Positions 1-8,300 of a DNA stretch of 64,000 nt are shown here, piece after piece. Source of the stretch: Pontibacter mangrovi. Its GTDB lineage: Bacteria > Bacteroidota > Bacteroidia > Cytophagales > Hymenobacteraceae. The translations under genes and the position numbers were made by a program. The DNA lies in NCBI RefSeq assembly GCF_006385705.1, contig NZ_VFRQ01000007.1, positions 248,001-312,000 of the forward strand, written 5' to 3'. Positions within the stretch are counted from its first letter, which is position 1. Each line of letters starts with the position of its first letter. The notes below the pieces were generated by a model that saw nothing but the letters and a program-made list of their open reading frames with translations, did not search any database and was not told the DNA's origin.

Positions 1-150
1 AGGCTGCAGGAAAGCAGCATCAAGTACAGGCTTGTCCGGCAGGAATACCCGGAAGCAGCTTTCTGGGCGGACTCTACATATCTTCTGGCCCCGGAGGAGG
101 CTGAACGGCGCGTGGAGCTGTTAGAGGAAACAGAGGTAATTGAAAAATAA
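1..150 (+). CDS. C-terminal fragment of an unidentified protein (partial)
   Basis: An open frame runs from the window edge to a TAA at 148-150 and encodes about 49 residues rich in Glu and Arg, ending in EETEVIEK. The start lies outside the window. No motif identifies it. Its gene-like composition and the lack of stops in this frame only suggest it is real. It runs convergently towards the XRE regulator gene that ends at 198. Confidence 0.45.
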   Translation, partial: RLQESSIKYRLVRQEYPEAAFWADSTYLLAPEEAERRVELLEETEVIEK

Positions 151-197
151 TAGGCGGCTTGTAGAGAGGCCGCCTGATGTATCCGATCCTCTGGCGG

Positions 198-617
198 TTA
201 CGCCTGTTGTTGCTGCCGGAGAATCTCCACCTTCTCTCGCTCGCTAGCCAGCAAGCGCTCGTAGAGTTTTTTATTTTCTTCAATAACTTCTAGAAGCTTA
301 TCAAGAGGATTGAAAGTACACTGGGAGAAAGTGCCACCTGGTCCTGAGTTACCAACGGAGCTATCATTTAAAGTCTGAATAAACACACCCCCGTCTTCTG
401 TAAAATTCTTTATTGCTTCAGCGGATACACCCAGGGCTTTACCTATCTTCTCTAGCGTCGTGTCATCCACATCCTCCTCCTGCTCTATGCGGGAGATGTT
501 CTGCTGGGTCGTTCCCAGTTCAGTGGCTAATGCAGACTGCTTCACTCCCAAAGCGGTCCGCATTCTTCGCACGTGGTCACCCAGGTGGATTGGTCGTTTT
601 CTTTCTGCTGTTTCCAT
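198..617 (-). CDS. XRE-family helix-turn-helix regulator
   Basis: This 139-residue protein has a Cro/C1-type helix-turn-helix near residues 12-66: HVRRMRTALGVKQSALATEL, then TTQQNISRIEQ and a third helix around KIGKALGVSAEAI. The C-terminal half (about 70-139) holds a Gly/Ser linker and a coiled-coil-like stretch ending LEVIEENKKLYERLLASERE, which probably dimerises. Many Bacteroidota islands carry similar single-gene regulators. It starts at ATG 615-617 and is read away from the phage-remnant gene at 928, so the 310-bp AT-rich divergent spacer is where it could act. The regulatory target is not visible from sequence alone. Confidence 0.85.
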   Translation of the reverse strand: METAERKRPIHLGDHVRRMRTALGVKQSALATELGTTQQNISRIEQEEDVDDTTLEKIGKALGVSAEAIKNFTEDGGVFIQTLNDSSVGNSGPGGTFSQCTFNPLDKLLEVIEENKKLYERLLASEREKVEILRQQQQA

Positions 618-927
618 ACATTAATATACTAAAAATTGAGCATTGGGCAAGAGTTTAATCAATGTTAAGAACAATAATATACATGTAAATTACAAACGAT
701 TAAACTTACGCTTTATCAAAAGTACTTTAAATATAGGAGTTATTAAGCTTTTCTAAATGAGAAACAATAATGAACACTAAAGAAAAAGCTTAGGTAAGGA
801 GCATCTGCTACAAATGTGAAATTCTATTACATGTTTACGCCACAGCTTGCCTAAACAACAAACACCTGAAACTGAGAGTAACGCCAAATCTATAAAGAAT
901 TAATACCGCTTCCTGTAGAGTTTACTA
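618..927. other. AT-rich divergent intergenic region
   Basis: This spacer separates the XRE regulator (read leftwards) from the terminase fragment (read rightwards). It is strongly AT-rich and shows no convincing ORF, tRNA or strong hairpin. Regulator binding sites are expected here, but I see no clear long palindrome. Confidence 0.5.
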
Positions 928-1425
928 ATGCCCCCCAAGCTAATCAACGATCTGACCGACCAGTTAATCGAGTACCATGAGCCGCAATTCATCTTTATCC
1001 AGGACTCTGAGTGGGGCAACGCCCGCAGGCCAGACTCAGACATGACCTATAACGAGCAGTTTGCCGAGCGCCTGCGCAAGGCCGGGTGGAGCGTGAAGAT
1101 CGTGAACATGGGACGCGTACCACCGCACCAGACCAGGTACCACCTGGCCCACGAGTTCCTGGGGGAGAAAGACTCAAGGCTGCCGGCGATCCGCTTCAAC
1201 AAGTATAACTGCAAAGATATCCTGACGGCCATGAGCCTAGCGCCAGTGAAGCAGGGCCGCGACGGTCAGATCATGAAGGACAAGAGCAGCGAGAAGAAGC
1301 TCACGGTACCGGGGCAGGAAGCCACCCACTTCACCGACACCGTGGACCTGCACTTCCTTTCTATCGACAAGCACATCCTCCACATCCAGCCGGACTTCTC
1401 AGACTTCATGCTAATATCTGCCTGA
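928..1425 (+). CDS. Phage terminase large-subunit C-terminal fragment
   Basis: This 165-residue product resembles only the C-terminal nuclease-side end of tailed-phage large terminases. It has a stretch around residues 50-80 with VPPHQTRYHLAHEFL, then VKQGRDGQIMKDKSSEKK and finally THFTDTVDLHFLS, matching the usual 'DG.I.KDKSSE...H.TDA.DY' ending. The ATPase half (Walker A and B) is absent, so it cannot be a working packaging motor. The ATG at 928 follows an AT-rich spacer, not phage sequence. I read it as a decayed prophage piece that still has an open frame. The assignment is by motif memory. Confidence 0.55.
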   Translation: MPPKLINDLTDQLIEYHEPQFIFIQDSEWGNARRPDSDMTYNEQFAERLRKAGWSVKIVNMGRVPPHQTRYHLAHEFLGEKDSRLPAIRFNKYNCKDILTAMSLAPVKQGRDGQIMKDKSSEKKLTVPGQEATHFTDTVDLHFLSIDKHILHIQPDFSDFMLISA

Positions 1426-1445
1426 GCCAGCCCACCCTACAAACG

Positions 1446-1480
1446 AAAGCCGCAGTCCTACCAGCTGCGGCTTTTTCTTT
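1446..1480 (+). terminator. Rho-independent terminator after terminase fragment
   Basis: Perfect 10-bp arms AAAGCCGCAG (1446-1455) and CTGCGGCTTT (1465-1474) enclose a 9-nt loop, followed by a T-rich run. It lies 20 bp after the stop of the terminase fragment. Confidence 0.75.
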
Positions 1481-1716
1481 TCCATTCATATATCGCCGAG
1501 GACGCTCGAGGCAATTGCCAAAACTCAACAGTGCGCCGTCGGGGTGAGCAGTTAGATTTTGAGATTCTAAAAGTGTGTCGGGCACACAAAAAAGCAGTGT
1601 ATCGACTGGAAACACTCATTCTAGAACAAAATTATGAGATTGGCTCAATTAACTTTTACTCATGACTTTCTTAAAACTCTATAAACTGTTTCCTTGGCGT
1701 AGCTTCTTTCTTACAA

Positions 1717-2574
1717 TTAATCTTTTTTACTAGTATCTATTTCATCAATGATAATCTCTTCTTCGTTCACACCTTCAATTATTGGAACTTTCCAAGTCAT
1801 TATTTTTATTGGCTTATTCTTGACATCTAAATCTATCAAAAGCTTTGGATTAGCGGTATGCTTCATTTCTGGCAGGTATCCTGGAGCACCAGCCCAAGCA
1901 TTTGAGAAATCCGCCTTTTTCTGGTTAGCTTCTTCCCAATGAGCAATAGTTTCATCTACAAAACCGTGTAGCTTCCAGAACACATCGTTAACATGACTTG
2001 AAAACGGAGCACCTAACCAATCGTTCTCGACTGACTCATTCCATGGATCATCTGGTATCTGCTCACTCCAGTGCAGGTGCATCCAGCCATGAATTGTTAA
2101 TTCCATCTCAGTGCCTACCTCATCCAGTGAATGGCTTTTTAACCACTCTGGATTTCTAAATTCGTTTTCTACCCTATTCTTAAATATCTCTGTGGTAGCA
2201 GGAAGTTTTGCCCATTCAAAAACTCTGTCTGCACCTGGCCAGATTGGAGGCATTGGCCACGTTTGATTATCATGTGCATAAGGAATTGGATCCCATCCCT
2301 CTACTTTAGTGTAGTTTGGATTTGGCATGTGTTGAAGATGATCATTAACCATTTCGATCATTTCTTGATGCATGAAGAAAAAATCTAGACCGGCTCCGTT
2401 TTCCCTCTCAAACCTCGGAGGTTGCCACCCAAGATCTACCAGTTCATTCCTTTGTGCATCAGAAAGGCTTTCCCATTGATTCTTATTTCTTACTAAATGC
2501 CAAATGTGGTGATAGGCTCTCACTTCACTAGCAGATAGCATTTGCTTTATCATTGGAGGTAATTTTGTATTCAT
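1717..2574 (-). CDS. Divergent tyrosinase-like (type 3 copper) protein
   Basis: This is a 285-residue protein with no signal peptide. Its histidine pattern fits the tyrosinase/hemocyanin superfamily: H22/H26 and H69 (in DFFFMHQEMIEMVN) for the first copper site, H162-x3-H166 (IHGWMHLHW) and H203 (NDVFWKLHGFVDETIAHWEE) for the second. The last segment mirrors the usual DPxFxxHHxxVDxxW block but lacks the first His of the pair. PvdP-like and related bacterial tyrosinase homologues oxidise phenolic substrates; the substrate here is unknown. It sits alone, with low GC content, inside a phage remnant, which suggests a transferred cargo gene. It could instead be a non-catalytic relative. Confidence 0.5.
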   Translation of the reverse strand: MNTKLPPMIKQMLSASEVRAYHHIWHLVRNKNQWESLSDAQRNELVDLGWQPPRFERENGAGLDFFFMHQEMIEMVNDHLQHMPNPNYTKVEGWDPIPYAHDNQTWPMPPIWPGADRVFEWAKLPATTEIFKNRVENEFRNPEWLKSHSLDEVGTEMELTIHGWMHLHWSEQIPDDPWNESVENDWLGAPFSSHVNDVFWKLHGFVDETIAHWEEANQKKADFSNAWAGAPGYLPEMKHTANPKLLIDLDVKNKPIKIMTWKVPIIEGVNEEEIIIDEIDTSKKD

Positions 2575-2617
2575 AGCTCTTATTTAATTTTGATATAATG
2601 CTTAATCCTTTATGCGG

Positions 2618-3456
2618 CTAGTTAACTAATGCAAGACCAAAGCTCAAAGAATTAACTTTATTAAATTTTGGCTCCATTCTACCAGTTTTATATTCAACTA
2701 TCAGTTTGATGTTTTTAACAAAACGGTATCCAAGAGCTATATTAAAATACCCAATAGACTTATCATTAATAATTCTTTCATCTTGCTGAAAATACCTGTA
2801 ATGTATATATCTAACATTTAGATCTGCTTTATATTAAAAGTTTTCATCTAGCTCTGGCGGTAGGGTCAAGTCAGATCTTTTACCCCAAAATTGCCATTGA
2901 AATGAAGGTCGAATCTTTATTCGATTAACGTTTTCTGTTACATCAGTACTATCTACTTCACTAATTCCTTGATTATAATCTGCGCCTAAGCTACCTTCTA
3001 TATAACCTAATAAGTCTCTTCTAGAATAATAGTAGATCAAATCGCCACCAATGGTTAAATAACCTTGATAAACTTCAAATTCTTTGTCTGCTGCAAGTTG
3101 AGGAGCTAAAATATTAATTTTATATAGTCCTGTCCACATCTTATCATCTCCACCATAAAGCAGATCTTTGATATAGCTGTTTACAGTTAGCAGTATGTTG
3201 TTCTCAGAGTTTTCTGTACCATCCCCAAGATGTACTTCTGATGAAGGGCTTAAAAAAAAGGACCGCTTAATACCTTTAATTCATACTTATCCTCAGCCTT
3301 AGTAGCTGATTTTCTGTTAAATTGAAAATCAATAGTAGGCTCGTTTTTTATGAAGTTATAACCATACCCAAAAGTGGTTGTTGCATCTTGCCCATACGCT
3401 ACATTAGTAATAACCATTAGCATAAATAGGATGTAGCGTTTGGTTGCTTTTTTCAT
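2618..3456 (-). pseudogene. Outer-membrane beta-barrel protein, frameshifted and with a nonsense codon
   Basis: Reading leftwards, a secreted protein starts with MKKATKRYILFMLMVITNVAYGQ (signal peptide, start codon ending at 3456). It runs to about 3250, where a run of eight T on the coding strand puts a TAA in frame. One extra T restores a long frame (FLSPSSEVHLGDG..., then YGGDDKMWTGLYKINI). That frame is cut again by a TAA at 2834-2836 and continues YKADLNVRYIHYRYF... to the TAG at 2618-2620. Alternating hydrophobic strands and aromatic ends suggest a barrel of about 275 residues. Two independent lesions argue for decay, although the homopolymer alone could be phase-variable. Confidence 0.6.
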
Positions 3457-3712
3457 AGACGTAATCAATAAGCTTTTCTACAGATTTAACAGAGCTGAAT
3501 AATTTGTTATAAGTTTCTCGCTGATCTAAGAATAGAAATCTTGAACATAACCTATGAGTTAGAACATCTTTGTGAGTTGCAGACATTAGTGCAATCAGAT
3601 CAAGATGAGAATCTTCAGAGTAGTCGATAAGCTCAATTATTCTGTGCTGTGGGTAACTAGATAGAATAGCTAATTCTTCTGTCACATCTTGTTTAACATC
3701 ATTATAATCCAT
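3404..3712 (-). CDS. Small hypothetical protein upstream of barrel pseudogene
   Basis: This 102-residue protein (MDYNDVKQDVTEELAIL...) is mostly helical and charged, with no motif I recognise. It starts at ATG 3710-3712 and its 3' end overlaps the start of the barrel gene by about 50 bp in another frame. The two may be translationally coupled, or the C-terminal end may have been extended by a mutation. Its base composition is as AT-rich as its neighbours at 1717-3456, so it belongs to the same imported segment. Confidence 0.5.
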   Translation of the reverse strand: MDYNDVKQDVTEELAILSSYPQHRIIELIDYSEDSHLDLIALMSATHKDVLTHRLCSRFLFLDQRETYNKLFSSVKSVEKLIDYVYEKSNQTLHPIYANGYY

Positions 3713-3875
3713 ACATTATCCTTTTTATTGTTAGATAAACAACATATCTTAAAATTATTCTATACAGCTTACGCTTTGATTTGTTACATTTTATAATTAA
3801 AAATTTTATAATTAAAACTTTTTAATATTTTCCTGTCTTTTCATCCTCTCAATCTACTCCTGAAATTCGCTGTTG

Positions 3876-4226
3876 ATGAGCAAGCATATTATCAGGTTAA
3901 AGGAAGCCCTGGAGCTGATGGAGAACGCCACCGAGCCTTTCTCTATCCGCTATGTGGCGTGCAATAAAAAGAAGCGGACCGGCGGCTACTGGGTTAGTAT
4001 AGACCGCTGCTTTGTCACCGGCGATCAGCCGAAGAAAGGCAAGGCAACCCTAGCTAAAGCCAGCACCTCCCCTGCCCCCACCACCTCCAGAAATCCGCAC
4101 CACTTCGAAAACTACACCCGCAACCTGAAGGTCGTGCCCGAGGGGCACAGCAAACCGAGCGGACAGATCCGCAAGTGCAGCATCTGGCTCATCAAGGAAG
4201 TCAACGGAATGGAAGTGATCATCTGA
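3876..4226 (+). CDS. Small phage-remnant hypothetical protein
   Basis: This is a 116-residue protein. I prefer the ATG at 3876 over the TTG three bases upstream. It begins with a helix (HIIRLKEALELMENATEPFSIRYVACNKKKRTGGYWVS) and ends in a short beta-rich tail (IRKCSIWLIKEVNGMEVII). Its stop overlaps the start of the portal-like gene (TGATG), the tight coupling typical of phage head genes. Composition returns to the GC-richer type here, matching the terminase fragment at 928 and suggesting both belong to one interrupted prophage. Confidence 0.55.
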   Translation: MSKHIIRLKEALELMENATEPFSIRYVACNKKKRTGGYWVSIDRCFVTGDQPKKGKATLAKASTSPAPTTSRNPHHFENYTRNLKVVPEGHSKPSGQIRKCSIWLIKEVNGMEVII

Positions 4227-4843
4227 TGAGAACAGTTGTAAACGAGGAGGGCACCTTCGGCTATGTAAGCAGCGGTGCCGGCGCCATTGTAAAGCTTAAC
4301 CTGCCACGTGCCGCCAGCACAGGCACTGCCGGCAAGGGAGCTGAGGCGCCGGGAGCCGTGGCCACCACGCCGGTGGTAAAAGCCAAGAGTGAGGAAGTAG
4401 CGCTGTGGGGCGACGATAACTTTTTCCCGCAAAACGTGATGAAGGACGTGGAGCGCAACGAGGTGCTCTCCGACACCCTGAGCTGGAAAGCCTGCGCCTG
4501 GTACGGTTCCGGTGTGATCTATGGTTATGTGGAGCTGGACGAGCAGGGCAACGAGGTCTTCATCCGGAAACAGGATCCGGAGGTGGAGGCTTTCTTCCGC
4601 CGCTCCAACGTAAACCGCTATGCCCTGGAGGTGCTCACCGACATCTCCTTTTTCGCCAATGCCTTTCCAGAACATATACTTAGTAAGAACCGCTAGAAAG
4701 TAGTGATGCTTACGGCGCAGGATGCCGTGTTCTGCCGCTTCTCCAAGCCCAAGACCGACGGCGTTATTAACTACTGCTACATCAACGCCAACTGGGACAA
4801 CGGAGGCAATACCTCCGACCACACGACTTTGGCTTTTAACTAA
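4226..4843 (+). pseudogene. Phage portal-like protein, N-terminal part with internal stop
   Basis: The frame starts at ATG 4226 (overlapping the previous stop) and reads through a block like the N-terminus of phage portal proteins: WGDDNFFPQNVMKDVERNEV, SWKACAWYGSGVIYGYVE, then DPEVEAFFRRSNVNRY. A TAG at 4694-4696 interrupts it. The same frame continues KVVMLTAQDAVFCRFSKP and ends at a TAA at 4841-4843. CAG to TAG, a single C-to-T change, would explain the interruption. The product is far shorter than usual portals (400 or more residues), so the 3' part is lost as well. Confidence 0.6.
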
Positions 4844-5154
4844 CCATCAACCTATATTATTGCTTTACCGCCAAATCCTTCTCCAAAAAAGCAGTTGGGA
4901 CAAGGAGTATAACTTTTAGCAACTGAGCTCCAGTGCATACGGCTAAGTAGATGCCGGTTATTACGTCTCCAAGCAGGAGGCGATGAAAGCAGTTCCTGGA
5001 AAATTGGTGATACCAATTTTAAAGTGTTAAGACCTACTTAAAGTCATACTAAGCCTGAGCCGTTCCCACTTCTGGTTTTATGCAGGACTACTTTTAGCTT
5101 AGTCTCATTTTAATATCAAACATTCACACTAAGGCAGCTTTAACATAGACAAAG

Positions 5155-5162
5155 TACCTTTG
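5155..5162 (+). promoter_or_regulatory. Bacteroidota -7 box for the helicase fusion gene
   Basis: The sequence TACCTTTG matches the TAnnTTTG -7 element of Bacteroidota sigma factors. A weak TTTAAC lies at roughly the -33 distance. It is about 180 bp upstream of the ATG at 5344, leaving a long 5' leader. Confidence 0.45.
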
Positions 5163-5228
5163 TATAATTTTACTATATTGGAGCTGATGCAAAAGATTAA
5201 AATCTAACACTAGAAAACAAAAAAACAT

Positions 5229-5310
5229 ACAAGATGCTAGAGGTAACACTATCTCCACGGGATGCACAATATTGCACCGGATTACGTGTATGCATCAGTC
5301 AGCATCTTGT
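5229..5310 (+). promoter_or_regulatory. Inverted-repeat leader upstream of the helicase fusion
   Basis: Perfect 10-bp arms ACAAGATGCT (5229-5238) and AGCATCTTGT (5301-5310) are separated by 62 nt. Inside them sit the perfect 6-bp arms GATGCA (5261-5266) and TGCATC (5291-5296). The two nested stems end 33 bp before the ATG at 5344, between the presumed promoter and the gene. This could be a structured mRNA leader, an operator pair or a small RNA. No known riboswitch is recognised. Confidence 0.4.
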
Positions 5311-5343
5311 TGAAGACAAACTTTAATACCTTAAGCCCAACCA

Positions 5344-8300
5344 ATGGAGCACGTTGCATTCTTTGATCTTGAAGTTAGTAAGCAGCCCAAAACACAAATC
5401 CAAAGCATTGGAGCATGGTTTAGAGGCAGCACACTTCACAGCACATCTGTTCACGATTTTGAGGTGTTTCAGCAGAGTGCACAATTCCTTTGCGGTCATA
5501 ACATCTTAGCACATGACTTACCTGTTCTGAAATCTGCTGGGGCACCTGCACCCATTTTTCAGAAGCGGTTTATCGATACGCTCTACCTTTCACCGCTTTT
5601 CTTCCCAAACCGACCTTACCACCGGCTGATAAAAGATTACCGCCTGGTAAGCAAACATTTTAATAACCCGGTAGAGGATTCTAAGATAGCGGCAGATCTC
5701 CTGCAGGATTGCATCAGTGCTTACTACAATGTGCCGCCGGTGCTAAGAGAGGTTTTAAACAGGCTCCTTCACACAGACACAGCCTTCAGTGCTTTTTTTG
5801 AACTTATAGAAGACACTTGGTTAGGTAATGAAGAGAAACCGCCCGAAGAGCAGATTAGAGCATTCTTCCACAACAGGATCTGTGAGAACACGGACCTGGG
5901 AACGCTCACAGCTCAGTTACCTGCTCCTTTAGCCTATGCTCTGTCTCTGATCAATGCACCAGATCAAGGCTCTATTATCCCCCCCTGGCTGTTACATCGC
6001 TTTCCGGAGATTGTTAATGTGCTGCAACAGCTAAGAGGTACTTCCTGCCAACAACCCTCCTGCCATTATTGCGAAAAGTATCTCTCGCCTATAGCAGGCT
6101 TACAGAAGTATTTTGGCTATGAAGGCTTCAGGAAGTTTACTCCTGAGGAAAAGACGCCGTTGCAGCAACAGGTAGTGGAAGCCGGATTGGAGGGAGAATC
6201 ACTCGTGGCTATTTTCCCGACAGGCGGGGGTAAGTCCCTAACGTTCCAATTGCCTGCCCTCATGAAAGGCGAGGCAAACCGGGGACTAACCGTAGTCATC
6301 TCTCCCCTGCAGGCGCTCATGAAAGACCAGGTGGATGTGCTCCGAAACCGCTTCGATATCACCACTGCCGTGGCTATCAATGGACTGCTTTCTCCGTTGG
6401 AACGTGCCGATGCCATTCAGACGGTGCAGGAGGGTGGTGCTACGCTGCTGTATATTTCTCCTGAGTCACTGCGCTCCAATACCATTTACCGGCTCCTCAA
6501 AGGCAGACAGATCGAACGTTTTGTAATTGATGAGGCGCACTGCTTTTCTTCCTGGGGACAAGACTTCCGGGTTGACTACCTGTATATCGGTCGCTTCTTA
6601 AAGGAACTGGCTGAGGCAAAGAACCTGCAACAACCTATACCTGTCTCCTGCTTTACCGCAACGGCTAAGCCTGAGGTAGTGCAAGACATTGTTAAGTATT
6701 TCAAGGAGCAGACAAACCTAGACCTGAAGCTATACCAAACCAATGCGTCCCGTAAAAACCTTACCTACAATGCCTCAAAAGCTGAGGGTAAGGAAGCCAA
6801 GCTACAGCAGTTAAAAGACCTGTTGCAGGATCTGACGGAACCGGCCATTGTGTATGTGAGCCGAACCAAAACGGCAGAATTCGTTGCCGAAGAGCTTAAA
6901 AAGTCAGGCATTCAAGCAGCGGCTTTTCATGGCAGAATGGAGTCTGATCTGAAGATCAGAATTATGGACAGCTTTATGGCTAGCGACATAAACGTGATTG
7001 TGGCCACCTCCGCTTTCGGGATGGGCGTTGATAAGGAGAATGTTAAGCTGGTCGTGCACTATGACATCTCGGACTCGCTGGAGAACTACCTCCAAGAGGC
7101 TGGTCGTGCCGGCAGAAAACCAGACTTGCAGGCTGACTGCCATTTGCTCTTCGACGAAAACGACCTGAACGACCACTTTGCCCTCTTAAACCAAACCAAG
7201 CTTTCCAAAAAAGAAGTTGGCCAGATATGGAAAGCGGTTAAAGACTTTAAGCGGCTAAAGTTCACGAAATCTGCTTTGGAGCTGGCCAAGCAGGCTGGCT
7301 GGGACACTGACATGATGAACCTGGAAACTCAGGTAAAGGCCGCCATAGCCGCGCTGGAAGATGTAGGCTATCTAAAGCGGCAAATGAACTCGCCCCGGAT
7401 ATTTGCTCAAAGTATCCTGGTGCGCAATGTAGAGGCTGCCAATAAGATCATTCATGCCAACCCAGACAAATTTCCGGGTGATCAACTACAACAGGCTGTT
7501 AGGATTTTTCAGTACCTCATCTCCCGCGAAGACACGATGGTCGACGCACTGTCTGATCATTTGGGTATTGAAAAAGAAGCAGTAGTTAGGATACTGCTTT
7601 ACTTCAAAGAGCTCGGCCTGCTTGGCGATACCAGAGACCTGACAGCGCTCATAAACCCTGCCCGAAGTGAAAAGAACTCAGAACGGTGTTACCAGCGCTA
7701 TGCGAAACTGGAGAAGGCGCTATTGGAGGTATTGTTACCGTCTGAGGATTCACCGGCTGTTTTCCAGGTGCACCTGCGGGACATCAACGAAAAGCTGATC
7801 GACAAAGGGTGTGATGGCAGCTCCATGGAGGCGATCCGGAACCTGCTGCAATTCTGGGAGCACAAGCATTACATCAAGAAAGAGCGGATGGATGCCCATA
7901 CCCTGCTTTACCGCATTGGCTTCCGCACAGGAAAGCAAGAGATAAAAAAGGCCATTCAGGATCGCCTTACCCGGGCAGCAAACGTCGTGCAATGGCTCTG
8001 CCAACAGAATGCAATCGAGATTGCAAACAAGCAAAAGCAGGATGAGGCTGCCCTCGAGTTCTCGATGGTGGAAATGAAAAAGCAGGTGGAGCGCAACAAC
8101 ATCATGCTGCCGAAAGCCGCGCTCACGGAGTATGAGGCTGACTTGCTATACCTGCACATCATTGGCTCCATTAAACTGGAAGGTGGTTTGTTTGTACTCT
8201 ATAACCCGATGACCATTGAGCGGCTCATAGAAGATAACCGTAAGCAGTACACCATTGAAGACTACAGCAAGCTGGAGCGGCACTATGAGAAAAAGGTAGA

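Larger units (their letters stand above)
4844..5343. other. Non-coding region with decayed phage sequence and a promoter/leader
   Basis: The first 150 bp look like decayed coding sequence downstream of the portal remnant, with several stops in each frame. The second half is AT-rich. It carries a Bacteroidota-type promoter (5155-5162) and an inverted-repeat leader (5229-5310) in front of the helicase fusion gene. Confidence 0.5.

Noticed and set aside
4112-4822. 236-codon minus-strand frame over the portal remnant
   Set aside because: The plus-strand frame has portal-like motifs and phage-like overlap with its neighbour; the reverse frame has no recognisable domain.
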